12,670 bases of DNA from Acidobacteriota bacterium (GCA_021789565.1 JAJYJL010000089.1:1-12670), one strand, 5' to 3'; positions 1 through 8,700 are shown, numbered from the stretch's first letter. Notes: generated from the sequence alone by a model not told the origin. Translations and numbers: made by a program.

Positions 1-1008
1 ATTGGCAGCTACCCTTTTCCGGGATGGCTGGAGTTTGCTTCCGCCCATCTTGATCAATTCGGTCCTGCCGATCTGGAAGAGATGCTGGATGACGCTGTTT
101 CTGCCGCCGTGAAAGATCAACTGGATGCTGGTCTCGATGTGATTACCGACGGTGAGCAGACGCGGCTCGATTTCAACCTGTCGTTCTACGGCTTCCTCAG
201 CGGGATTTCCGCTGAACCGGAGCCTGCGCGGCGGTTTGGCCCCCCGGGGCATGACCAGCGCGGAAAGCACACTGTAACGGGGAAGATCGAGGCGCCGAAC
301 GGTCTTGGTACGGTTCGCGACTTTGAACGCCTGAAGCGCATAGCCCCTGTGGGCGCTGCCCTCAAAGTCAGCGTGCCCGGGCCCTTTACGCTGAGCGGCC
401 GGCTGACTCCAAATGATTCCTATCCCGACCGCTACGCGCTGACGGAAGCATTAATCCCCGTGGTTGGGAACGAGCTTGAATCATTGGTGCAGGCGGGATG
501 CCAGGAGATCTGTGTGGATGAGCCGTCGATGAGCTGTTACGCGCATCGGGAAGACCCTCGGCGATTTGTTGATATCTTCCGCCGAACTGTGGAAGGTGTG
601 CGGGGCCGTTGTCGGCTTTCCACGCACCTCTGTTTTGGAAACTACAAGGGGCGGGCGGTTGCCCCGCGGCGGTACGCGCCCATGTTTCCCGCATTCCTTG
701 ATCTGCCGGTTGACGAGATGCATTTTGAAATGGCCAGCCGCGAGTTTGCGGAACTGGAACTGATCAAGCCCGTGGCTGAGCGGGCGGACGTGGCTGTGGG
801 CGTGATCGACGTGAAGAGTTATTACGTCGAAACCCCTGACGATGTTGCCGCGCGCGTCCGCGATTGCCTGCGCTTTGTGCCTGCCGAGCGCCTGTCGCTG
901 GCTCCTGATTGCGGGCTCAGCCAGACGGCGCGCTGGGCATCAAGTAGAAAACTGAAAGCGCTGGTGGACGGAGTGAAAATCGTCCGCAGGGAGCTGGGCA
1001 TCGAATGA
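1..1008 (+). CDS. Core-MetE-type cobalamin-independent methyltransferase (5' end outside window)
   Basis: Open from base 1, so the start lies outside; 335 residues are visible. The first residues (IGSYPFPGWL) match the beginning of short core-MetE proteins, which usually start about 8-15 residues earlier, so little is missing and the ATG at 82 is internal. The family is related to the C-terminal catalytic barrel of methionine synthase MetE, which transfers a methyl group to a zinc-bound thiol. All four zinc ligands can be placed: His and Cys of a THLC motif (codons 625-627 and 631-633), Glu of HFEMAS (727-729) and Cys of PDCGL (910-912). The VDEPS motif is also present. The N-terminal half of classical MetE is absent. 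No signal peptide is visible in what remains, so it is probably cytoplasmic. It overlaps the next gene by 4 bases (ATGA), indicating translational coupling. The methyl donor and acceptor are unknown; homocysteine methylation from a corrinoid protein or another methylated compound are both possible. Confidence 0.85.
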   Translation: MGSYPFPGWLEFASAHLDQFGPADLEEMLDDAVSAAVKDQLDAGLDVITDGEQTRLDFNLSFYGFLSGISAEPEPARRFGPPGHDQRGKHTVTGKIEAPNGLGTVRDFERLKRIAPVGAALKVSVPGPFTLSGRLTPNDSYPDRYALTEALIPVVGNELESLVQAGCQEICVDEPSMSCYAHREDPRRFVDIFRRTVEGVRGRCRLSTHLCFGNYKGRAVAPRRYAPMFPAFLDLPVDEMHFEMASREFAELELIKPVAERADVAVGVIDVKSYYVETPDDVAARVRDCLRFVPAERLSLAPDCGLSQTARWASSRKLKALVDGVKIVRRELGIE

Positions 1009-1841
1009 TCCAGCCCGCCTTGCAGGACGACGAGTTTTTGGCCGATGTTCGCGCCGCCGATGTGAACGATGACAAGTTTCGTTTGTGGTGGCTCGGGCAA
1101 AGCGGATTTCTACTCCAATGGCGCGGAAAGCATTTGCTGCTTGATCCTTATCTGTCCGACTCGCTTACAAAAAAGTACGCAGCGACCGACAAACAGCACA
1201 TCCGGATGACTGCGCGGGTGGTTGACCCGGCACAACTGGATTTTATTGACGTGGTTACGTCCAGTCACAATCACACCGATCACCTCGACGGGGAAACGCT
1301 GCGCCCGCTGCTGCAGGTTAATCCCGAATTAAGAATCGTTGCTCCGGAAGCGAACCGGAGGTTTGTGGCGGAACGTCTAGGTATCGATCCGCAATTGCCG
1401 CTGGGATTGCAGGATGGCGAGACTATCACTGTTGGAGAATTCAAGCTGACGGCTGTTCCTGCCGCGCATGAACAAGTGGGCCCGGAATATCTGGGTTACG
1501 TTGTGCAGTGTGGCCCATGGACTGTTTATCACAGCGGCGACACGCTGCTTTACGAGGGCATGGCGGAGCGGTTGCAACAGTTTCCCATCGACGTTGCTCT
1601 GCTCCCCATCAATGGCCGCGCTCCGGAGCGGCGAGTGGCCGGGAACCTGAACGCCCGCGAGGCCGCCGAACTTGGGAAGGCCATCGGCGCGCGCGTTGTC
1701 ATCCCCTGCCATTATGAAATGTTCACCTTCAACACGACTGATCCGCAGGAGCTTGTTGACGCGGCGGAAGCAATTGGACAACCCTACCGTGTGCTGCGTT
1801 GCGGGGAACGGTGGAGCAGTCGGGACCTTGGGGAGAGATGA
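1005..1841 (+). CDS. UlaG-like metal-dependent hydrolase, metallo-beta-lactamase fold
   Basis: 278 residues, the full length typical of the UlaG-like (L-ascorbate-6-phosphate lactonase-related) branch of the metallo-beta-lactamase superfamily. The metal-binding HxHxDH motif is HNHTDH at residues 88-93. Further expected ligand positions are His155 (in VPAAHE), His176 and Asp179 (in YHSGD) and His236 (in IPCHYE). An early LLLDPYLSD segment at 44-52 is also typical of this branch. No signal peptide is visible, so it should be cytoplasmic. The start codon lies inside the stop of the preceding gene (ATGA), with an AGGGAG ribosome-binding sequence at 988-993. Its place in a sugar operon suggests hydrolysis of a lactone or phosphoester of a sugar-derived intermediate; that is an inference, since UlaG-like proteins have varied substrates. 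Confidence 0.85.
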   Translation: MIQPALQDDEFLADVRAADVNDDKFRLWWLGQSGFLLQWRGKHLLLDPYLSDSLTKKYAATDKQHIRMTARVVDPAQLDFIDVVTSSHNHTDHLDGETLRPLLQVNPELRIVAPEANRRFVAERLGIDPQLPLGLQDGETITVGEFKLTAVPAAHEQVGPEYLGYVVQCGPWTVYHSGDTLLYEGMAERLQQFPIDVALLPINGRAPERRVAGNLNAREAAELGKAIGARVVIPCHYEMFTFNTTDPQELVDAAEAIGQPYRVLRCGERWSSRDLGER

Positions 1842-1870
1842 ACGCCCCTGTTGCGGTGCATTCTTTCAAA

Positions 1871-1878
1871 AGGAAGGA
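1871..1878 (+). promoter_or_regulatory. Ribosome-binding site that fixes the start of the TIM-barrel gene
   Basis: AGGAAGGA lies 5 bases before the ATG at 1884. An in-frame ATG at 1851 lacks such a site and would add 11 residues in front of the twin-arginine motif. The 1884 start also gives the signal peptide its normal form. Confidence 0.7.
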
Positions 1879-1883
1879 TAGCC

Positions 1884-2774
1884 ATGAAACGTCGCGATCT
1901 TTTGTTGATGGGTCCGGCCGCGTTGCTAAGCCTGGCTGCCAAGCGCTACCAAAGCAGCAGGCTGTCGGTGGAGGGATATATCTTTCAGCAATACGCCGAG
2001 CGGCAGCACAAGAAGCTTGCGGACGTTATCGACGAAATCTTTCCGATGGCGCACAACGCTGGCTTCCAGAATATCGAATTGAATCAGGGTTTCCTGACGC
2101 CGGACCTTCGAAACCGAGTGCTGGAACTGGTGCAGGCAAACGGTCTTCGGATGCCATCGGTGTATGTGGGCGGACCGATGCACAGGCGCGATCTGGCTGA
2201 CCGCACCATCAGCCAGGCCCTGGAGATTGCAGGATTGTGCAAGAAACTTGGGTGCCGGGCCGTCGTCAATAACCCGGACCCGAAGCCACACGACGTGCCC
2301 AAAACGGACGCCGAACTTGCGGTCCAGGTGAAGATGCTCAATCTTTTGGGACGGGAACTGGCGGACCGCGGCTTTCAATTCTGGACGCACGCCCACGCTC
2401 CGCAGATGGCGGACCATGCGCGCGAGTGGCGCTATAACCTTCACCACACCGATCCGAAATACGTGTGGATCTGCCTCGACATCGACTGGGTCTACCAGGG
2501 CGGCCAGGATCCGATGGAATTGCTGCGCGAGGCCGGACGCCGGGTCGCCAGCCTGCACCTCAGGAATTCGCACCATAAAGTGTGGCTGGAATCGTTTACG
2601 AGCGGCGATATTGACTACCGGCAAATCGCTTCGTACCTCAAGCAGATCAACTTGAAGCCGTTGCTGGTTGTGGAACTCGCCTACATGAAACAGACTGTCG
2701 TCACTCGCCCGCTGGAAGAAGATTTGCGGCTCAGCCGGATCTACGCGGAACGGATATTCGGTCTCCATTCGTGA
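1884..2774 (+). CDS. Exported sugar phosphate isomerase/epimerase-like TIM-barrel protein
   Basis: 296 residues from the ATG at 1884. The N-terminus (MKRRDLLLMGPAALLSLAA) has a twin arginine followed by a hydrophobic stretch, a probable Tat signal, so the mature protein should be periplasmic. The remainder is a xylose-isomerase-like (AP-endonuclease-2) barrel of normal length. Likely metal-site residues are His169/His171 (FWTHAH), Asp199/Asp201 (CLDIDW), His225 (SLHLRNSH) and Glu264 (VVELAY). Members isomerise or epimerise sugars or keto-sugars; exported versions in saprophytic bacteria have been linked to processing of oxidised (3-keto) glycosides, which could apply here but is not shown by the sequence. 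It follows the lactonase-like gene by 42 bases and precedes the GH2 gene by 25, consistent with one operon. The true substrate is unknown. Confidence 0.8.
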   Translation: MKRRDLLLMGPAALLSLAAKRYQSSRLSVEGYIFQQYAERQHKKLADVIDEIFPMAHNAGFQNIELNQGFLTPDLRNRVLELVQANGLRMPSVYVGGPMHRRDLADRTISQALEIAGLCKKLGCRAVVNNPDPKPHDVPKTDAELAVQVKMLNLLGRELADRGFQFWTHAHAPQMADHAREWRYNLHHTDPKYVWICLDIDWVYQGGQDPMELLREAGRRVASLHLRNSHHKVWLESFTSGDIDYRQIASYLKQINLKPLLVVELAYMKQTVVTRPLEEDLRLSRIYAERIFGLHS

Positions 2775-2784
2775 CCCGATAACA

Positions 2785-2795
2785 AGGAAGGGGAG
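2785..2795 (+). promoter_or_regulatory. Strong ribosome-binding site of the GH2 gene
   Basis: A purine run, AGGAAGGGGAG, ends 4 bases before the ATG at 2800. It supports that start and efficient translation within the operon. Confidence 0.6.
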
Positions 2796-2799
2796 TGCA

Positions 2800-5349
2800 A
2801 TGGCCAGGAAGGGAATTTCGCGAAGGCAGTTTATCGAATCCTCGGTGGCGGGAGTTGCCGCGAGCGGAATAAAAGGATTGCGTGTGCAGGGTGCAGAACC
2901 TATATCGACAGGTTCTGCCAGTGGGGAGACGGGTTCTGGCTACCGCATTGCGGAATCGCTGAACGCCGGCTGGCGCTTCCAGCGGCAGGGAACTCCTGGT
3001 GCGGGGACTGAGCCGGAGTTTGTTGGGGCGGAACGGCCCGGCTACAACGACAGCGCTTGGCAAAACATTGTGGTTCCTCACACCTGGGACGCCGGTCCCG
3101 ATAATCCCTTCGCAGCCCCAGGGCATTTTCGCGGTGTTGGCTGGTACCGGAGAAGGCTCGAAATTCCGTCTGGCTGGCGCGGCCGGCGCGTGTTGATGCA
3201 CTTCAATGGGGTTTTTCAAGTAACCGATGCTTGGGTCAACGGACGGCATGCGGGTCAGCACACAGGCGGGTACACGAGCTTTGCTTTCGACGTCACAGAT
3301 GCGGTTGAGTTTGGCAAGACGAATGTGGTTGCCGTGAAGGTCAATGATGTCCTCTCCCCTTTCATCGCGCCAGCCGAGGAAAGGAACGTCGCCAATTATG
3401 GAGGGATCTACCGTTCAGTCTGGCTGGAAGTAATGGATCCCGTGCACGTGCGCTACAACGGAACGTGGGTGACGTTTGAGGGCGATGAGGAGCGTCCCAT
3501 CGTGCGCATTCGTACCTGGGTGGAAAACCAGGGCCGTTCCTCCCGCGCGCTACGGGTCGAGAACGAGGTGGTGGACGCGGCGGGGCAATCCAGGGCGAAG
3601 CTGGAGGCGCAAGCCGGGATTGCGGCAGGGCAGGGGAAATCTCTCGACCAGAAGACGGAGGCTATCCGCGATCCTCAACTCTGGTCTCCCGACTCTCCAC
3701 ATCTTTATCGCCTGGTGACAACCGTGTTTGAAGGTGAACGCGTGCTGGACCGATACGTCACGCGGTTTGGAATCCGTTTTATGGGGCACGATGCATCGGC
3801 CGGGTTCACTTTAAATGGGAAGCCGATCAATCTGCACGGTGTGGACCGGCGGCAGGATTATGGTTTTCTGGGCGATGCCGTGCCTGAGGCCATCGGAATC
3901 AAGGACGTCCGGCTGATAAAAGAGATGGGGGCGAACTTTATCCGTACGGCCCATTACCCGCAGGACCCTGCCGTCCTCAACACCTGTGACGAACTGGGCA
4001 TCCTGGTGTGGGAGGAGGTCCCAAACATCGCTGTCCACATCTACCCTCCTGATGAAGAAGGCAGTGAGCCGGTTTATACGACGAGATTCCCCCGGCCGCT
4101 CATGGACGACCTCAAGCATCAGTTGAGAGAGATGGTTGAGCGCGACCGCAATCGTCCTTCAGTCATCATCTGGGGATTTGCAGATGATTTAAGCACTTAC
4201 AAATACCCCGAAGATTTTGTGGAACTCTCTGACTACACGCACAAACTTGATCCCGCCCGATGGACGGCGGGCCGCTGCCCGCACGTCACCGACATCATGG
4301 ACGCCACCAGCTACGAAGATCTCCTGCAGGCGCACAAAGAGCATCCGGAAAAAAAGTACATCTGGAACGAGTGGGGAGCCATTTCTTGTGAGCGCGGCCG
4401 GGAAGGACCGGCGTTGATCGATCGCGGCAGAATCCAGGCTGTGCCAGACAGTGAGATGGCATTAAGCCAGGAAGGGTTCCTGATGCAGTGGAATGCCCTG
4501 CCGTGGCTTGGAACGGCCAAGTGGTGCATGTTTGACTGCGGCGAGCCGAATGGCTCAGTCACCAGAAGTCTGTGGGCGCCGCGTGACGGGCGATTGACTC
4601 TCCGCTGGCCGTTCAATGACTACCTGGGTGTTTCCGACATGTGGCGCATCCCCAAGAACGCCTATTTCTTTCTGCAGGCGCAGTGGACGGAGAAGCCCAT
4701 GGTCCATATCGTGGGCCACTGGACCTGGCCTGAAGATGCGGGCCGCACTCGCGCGGTGAGGATCTATAGCAATTGCGATACGGTTGAACTTTTCCTGAAC
4801 GGGCAGAGCCTGGGTGTGCGCAAGCCCGCCACCCAGGAGCGCGTGTGGCAGGACTTTCGGTCGCTGGTAGAGAAATATCATGGGCCCGAGCAACTGAGTG
4901 ATCAATTTGCGAAAACAAAACTGCCGGGATCGCACCTTCGGCACCCGCCTTTTGTGTGGGATGACGTTGGCTATCAGCCGGGGACGCTGCTGGCCGTCGG
5001 CAAGAAGGGAAGTGTGACGGTTCGCCACCAACTGCGCACTGCCGGGCCGGCGAAGGGTATTGAGTTGAAGCCGGATAAGAAATCGCTTGCGGCGGACGGA
5101 GCAGATGTTGTTTTCATCGAGGCGAATGTGGTTGATTCCGCCGGGGCGGTGGTTCCAGCAGCGCAAAACTGGATTGCTTTTTCCGCAACGGGTCCCGGAC
5201 GCCTGCTTGGAGGCACGACAGAAATTGACGCCATATCCGGCAGCGTCGCTATCAATCTCCAGAGCACTGGCGAAGCCGGCGAGATTGATGTCAAGGCGTC
5301 TTCGTCCGGCCTCGATACGGCTGTCCTCCGGATTCCCGCCGGCAAGTAA
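2800..5349 (+). CDS. Exported glycoside hydrolase family 2 protein with altered acid/base motif
   Basis: 849 residues. SRRQFI at 7-12 followed by a small hydrophobic region indicates a Tat signal and periplasmic location. Domains in order: GH2 sugar-binding jelly roll (about 48-212), immunoglobulin-like sandwich (about 215-327), TIM barrel (about 330-630), a beta-rich region (about 635-745) and a C-terminal Ig-like domain (about 750-849). Compared from memory with E. coli LacZ, the HYP motif is kept (RTAHYPQDP, His385), the conserved barrel Glu is kept (WEEVPNI, Glu406), and the nucleophile fits Glu524 in IWNEWG. The acid/base segment, usually PSVIIWSLGNE, reads PSVIIWGFADD, so the Asn-Glu pair is Asp462-Asp463. 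The normal RH pair in the first barrel motif is Arg350-Arg351. Family members cleave terminal beta-galactosides, glucuronides or mannosides. Whether this one is active, and on what, is uncertain. It is the last gene of the operon. Confidence 0.88.
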   Translation: MARKGISRRQFIESSVAGVAASGIKGLRVQGAEPISTGSASGETGSGYRIAESLNAGWRFQRQGTPGAGTEPEFVGAERPGYNDSAWQNIVVPHTWDAGPDNPFAAPGHFRGVGWYRRRLEIPSGWRGRRVLMHFNGVFQVTDAWVNGRHAGQHTGGYTSFAFDVTDAVEFGKTNVVAVKVNDVLSPFIAPAEERNVANYGGIYRSVWLEVMDPVHVRYNGTWVTFEGDEERPIVRIRTWVENQGRSSRALRVENEVVDAAGQSRAKLEAQAGIAAGQGKSLDQKTEAIRDPQLWSPDSPHLYRLVTTVFEGERVLDRYVTRFGIRFMGHDASAGFTLNGKPINLHGVDRRQDYGFLGDAVPEAIGIKDVRLIKEMGANFIRTAHYPQDPAVLNTCDELGILVWEEVPNIAVHIYPPDEEGSEPVYTTRFPRPLMDDLKHQLREMVERDRNRPSVIIWGFADDLSTYKYPEDFVELSDYTHKLDPARWTAGRCPHVTDIMDATSYEDLLQAHKEHPEKKYIWNEWGAISCERGREGPALIDRGRIQAVPDSEMALSQEGFLMQWNALPWLGTAKWCMFDCGEPNGSVTRSLWAPRDGRLTLRWPFNDYLGVSDMWRIPKNAYFFLQAQWTEKPMVHIVGHWTWPEDAGRTRAVRIYSNCDTVELFLNGQSLGVRKPATQERVWQDFRSLVEKYHGPEQLSDQFAKTKLPGSHLRHPPFVWDDVGYQPGTLLAVGKKGSVTVRHQLRTAGPAKGIELKPDKKSLAADGADVVFIEANVVDSAGAVVPAAQNWIAFSATGPGRLLGGTTEIDAISGSVAINLQSTGEAGEIDVKASSSGLDTAVLRIPAGK

Positions 5350-5380
5350 CAGCGCCCCTCGAAGCTGCGGGACGCTCGTG

Positions 5381-5410
5381 TTGCGAGAAATGCCATCAAG
5401 CTGATAGAGT
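5381..5410 (+). promoter_or_regulatory. Possible sigma-70 promoter of the tRNA-Arg gene
   Basis: TTGCGA (5381-5386) and TAGAGT (5405-5410) are separated by 18 bases and each match 4 of 6 consensus positions. Transcription would start a few bases before the tRNA 5' end at 5420, as is common for tRNA genes. The hexamers are imperfect. Confidence 0.4.
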
Positions 5411-5419
5411 TGAATTCTC

Positions 5420-5496
5420 GCGCCTGTAGCTCAGTTGGATAGAGCGGCAGACTTCGAATCTGTAGGTCGGGGGTTCGAGCCCCTCCAGGCGCGCCA
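5420..5496 (+). tRNA. tRNA-Arg (anticodon TCG)
   Basis: A full cloverleaf folds by eye. The acceptor GCGCCTG (5420-5426) pairs perfectly with CAGGCGC (5486-5492). The D stem is GCTC/GAGC. The anticodon stem GCAGA/TCTGT encloses loop CTTCGAA, with anticodon TCG at 5454-5456, reading CGA arginine codons. The T stem GGGGG/CCCTC encloses TTCGAGC. The discriminator base is G5493 and the CCA end is encoded (5494-5496). It stands alone between two protein-gene blocks. Confidence 0.96.
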
Positions 5497-5670
5497 TCTC
5501 ACCTTTTGTTTCTGCAACCGTTATCGCTTGGGATGTGCTGGCAGAGCGTGAGGGTGCATTTTGGCACTGACACCGTCTGTAACCACTTCCTGGTGGTCGG
5601 GTACATCAGCGTATGCCAACTCGTGATGAGCCTATGGAAACTCCCGAGTCCGAGGGCACACAACCACGAC

Positions 5671-5699
5671 GGGACTCGAGTGGCTATATCTCGAATCCC
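5671..5699. repeat. Inverted repeat / hairpin, 10-base arms
   Basis: GGGACTCGAG (5671-5680) and CTCGAATCCC (5690-5699) pair at 9 of 10 positions (C5675 opposite A5695) around a 9-base loop. No T-run follows on either strand, so a classical intrinsic terminator is doubtful. It could end read-through transcription from the tRNA or be a structural remnant. Confidence 0.5.
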
Positions 5700-5748
5700 A
5701 TGAGAGGCCGAAACTAACCGTCGGGCTTTGCGTCCGTTCCGCCCCTGG

Positions 5749-5775
5749 CGCTAGAGCCAGAAACCTGGCTTAGCG
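5749..5775. terminator. Hairpin just past the stop of the DUF5107/TPR gene; possible terminator
   Basis: CGCTA-G-AGCCAG (5749-5760), loop AAAC, CTGGCT-TAGCG (5765-5775): 11 pairs with one bulged G. It begins 4 bases beyond the stop codon of the minus-strand gene, the right place for a terminator or 3'-end stabilising hairpin, but there is no T-run. Confidence 0.4.
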
Positions 5776-5779
5776 AGTT

Positions 5780-8700
5780 CTAGCGCGAAGCCCTCGCGTT
5801 CGTGTCGGACAATGCCAGCAATTGTGCTGTTGCGCCCAGGTGGTTGATGTCCGATTTCAGGGCTTGTTGAAACTCTTCCCGGGCCTTTTCCGTGGCGCCC
5901 TTTCCAAGGTTCCCCAAGCCGATGAGATAGTGAGCATCGGCTACCTGGTAGCTTTTTGACCGCCCATTCCCAAACTTCGCGAAGAACCCAGGCCCCGAGT
6001 TTCCCGTCAACATTCTTTCGCCCCGCTGGATCAGGGAACTAAAGAGTTGCTGTGCTTTGGCCCTCTGTCCCAGCTTCAACGCCGCCATACCCTGGTAATA
6101 CTCCATCTCAGTGCCCACAAAGCTTGAGTGAGAGGATACGGCCTCCCGGAACAGTTCCCGGGATTTTGTGCTGTTCCCAAGCTTCTCCTGCGCCAGGCCC
6201 ATCAGATAATCAACCTGAGCCAGTCTGGGCTGGCGATAGGGTTGCCCGACTTCCAGGTTCGCGGGGTACAGAAGCGATGTTTCGTAATCCTGCAGCGCCT
6301 GCTGATACTTGCCTTCCCTGAATTCTCTGTCGCCTTTCAGAATGGTGGCGTCCATATAGGCGTCGTGAATATCACCTTCACCCTCCCAATTGTGGAATTC
6401 ATGGCCCTTCAGCAAGGCAATGGCACGGTCGTATCGGCCCAGCAGTATGTTGACCCGGATCTCCTGGGCCAATGCGTCAGAACGCCTGGAGACTCCTGCC
6501 TGGTCGGCCTCAAGCGATGCCAGCCGTTTTTGCGGCGAGACGTTGCCCTCTTCGTATAGGACGTCAAGTTCGTAGCGGTAATAGGCGTTGCTCTTTTCCA
6601 AATCCACCGCCTTCTCCATGGCGGCAATGGCTCTTGCAGTGTTCTTCTCAGCGTGCTCATAGGCAAAAGCAAGATTGCGCCACGCGGGCGCGAATGAGCT
6701 ATTCATGTCAGCAGATTTCTTCCACATTCTGATGGCGGCAGGGCGCCGATGGAGAAAGTACAAGTTGTTACCGAGATAGTAAGGCGTGAGCGCGTTGGTG
6801 GGATCAGCCTTCATCGCCACTTCCAGCACTTTGACGGTTTCTACCCGAAACGGAAACACATAGGCCGAAGGCATTTGCCTTGCCAAGTTGAAGTACTTGG
6901 AAGATTCGCTCGCCTGATCGCGCTGCCGCGCAAAAAAGCCAAGGTAGTAATAAAGAAGCGGGTTGACCTTTGCTGGATCAGGGCTTGCGGCTACGAGCCG
7001 CTTGATAACTGCTTCGGACTCACCTGGAAGTCCCGCGTGGTAATAGTCGAGCGCCAGCCATAGGTTCGATTGCAGGGCGTTACCCAGGCCGATCTCTGGC
7101 TCGTCTCCGGCGTTCATCAACTTGAGTTCATTCCCGGCCCACAGATCCAGAGGATTGATGGCCAACGCTTTCCTGGCAGCTTCCTCAGCCTCCTGGTTGC
7201 GCCCTTGCTTCCTCAGCGCCACAGCCTTCAGGTCCCAGGCCTTGGCATTTTGCATGTTGTAGTCAAGAGAATGATCGAGGTCGGCCGCCGCTCCGGCCCA
7301 GTTGTCCTTCCGGCCTTCCAGTTCGGCAAGCTGAAAATAACTTGCAGCCGTCCATGCCTCGCTCCACGAAGCCCGGTAAAACGCGCTCTCAGCCTGTTGG
7401 TCCTGGCCCTCACCTCGCTCGGCGACGCCCAGATAATAGTCGGCCTCTCCGTCCTTGGGACGCGTGTAGTTGTACGTTGCCCGATGGAGCGCCAGCTCCA
7501 GGTGCTTGATGGCTTCCTGCCATTGCCCCCGTTTGCAATAAATGCGGCCCAGAGCGGTGTTCACTTCGTAATTCTCGGGATCGCGGCGGAGCGCTTCCTC
7601 ATAATAAGGAAGGGGCGAAAGCGTCGCATTGTGGAACTGCTCCAGCCTCAGCCCTGTGTGGTAGAGCTTGTCAACGGTCTTGATCTCGGCAGGCGGCCCG
7701 GGAGGAGTCACCGTGGGCGGCATCGCTTCAGGCGCCAGCTTCATCGGCTGGTAGCTCACAAGTTCATTCCCTTTTGAATCCAGAAGGGCGGCCTTCAGAT
7801 CGTACTGTGTCATCCCGGCCGGCAAAGCCAGCTCGTGAGTGAAAGGCGTTCCGGGATTGATGTCAACTGTCCGCTCAAAAAGAGTTTGTCCCTTGCCCGT
7901 CAGAACCACTTTCGCGTTGTCGAAAGCCTGGGTCGCGGAGAAGCCCAAGAAGACCTTTCCCGAGGGTTCGACCTCGAGGTTGACGGCACCATTCAGGTTC
8001 GCGTTCTTCGCGCCGCGGATGCCGCGGATGGGGTACCAGTACTGGTTCGCAATCTTCGCCTCATAAGGCTGAATCCAACTGTAGTCGGGCTGGTTGTCCG
8101 AGTAGTTGCCCGACATCAGCTCGAGATAGGGTCCCTGGCTGTCCAGTATCTTGTCCCACAATTCTCCGGACGGTCCGTTGCCCCACTCAAAGAATTTGGC
8201 GCCCGGCGAAACATAATGGTTCTGGATGCAGATGGTCCCTGCATTCACGCCGTGGTCGTAACCGCCGAAGAAATCGCCGTTAAAATTCCACGCGAAAAAG
8301 GACATGCTGGCGGGATTGTTCTTCCACCAACTGACGTTGACTCCGCGCGTGTAATCGACGCCCATAAAAACTTCATGCGAGATGGGCCAATGGGTGAATT
8401 GCACTTTGGCGTGAAACACGGCAAATTGCGTGTCCGGAGGGAAGAGCACCTGGTAGTTCTTGTTTACGTGCATGGCGGCGTTCGTGAAATCCAGAAACGA
8501 TTGCACAATGGGCGCCCCGTCCAGCAGTTTGGTCGTCACCTTCAAATAAGATTTGCCCGGAAAGAGTGTGAGCCCCACCAGCCATTGCATCTTCGTCTGC
8601 AGGTCCACATCGCCTACCCAGATGGTGCTGCTGCCATCGGCATTCTTCACCAGCCGATGCTCGACTGGAAGATAGCTGGTGGAACGGTGATGGCTTGGGA

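Larger units (their letters stand above)
5497..5779. other. Intergenic stretch between convergent units, without a convincing gene
   Basis: It lies between the plus-strand tRNA and the 3' end of the minus-strand DUF5107/TPR gene. It contains two hairpins (5671-5699 and 5749-5775), and on the minus strand around 5545-5640 a broken, weakly integrase-like reading. The open frames inside it (for example 5506-5703 plus) lack a credible ribosome-binding site and resemble nothing I recognise. Confidence 0.5.

Noticed and set aside
1926..2768. 280-codon open frame on the minus strand
   Set aside because: It is fully antisense to the TIM-barrel gene, which has a signal peptide, a ribosome-binding site and recognisable family motifs. 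The antisense product has no recognisable features.
4555..5166. 203-codon open frame on the minus strand
   Set aside because: Lies opposite the C-terminal domains of the GH2 gene and shows no protein features of its own.
5350..5380. Possible terminator after the GH2 gene (AGCGCCCC with GGGACGCT, and a small CTCG/CGAG hairpin)
   Set aside because: The stems are short or mismatched and no T-run follows, so it was not listed as a terminator.
5506..5703. 65-codon open frame after the tRNA
   Set aside because: No ribosome-binding site and no resemblance to known proteins; it overlaps the hairpin at 5671-5699.
7070..7777. 235-codon open frame on the plus strand
   Set aside because: Antisense shadow of the TPR region, with no credible start signal or family resemblance.
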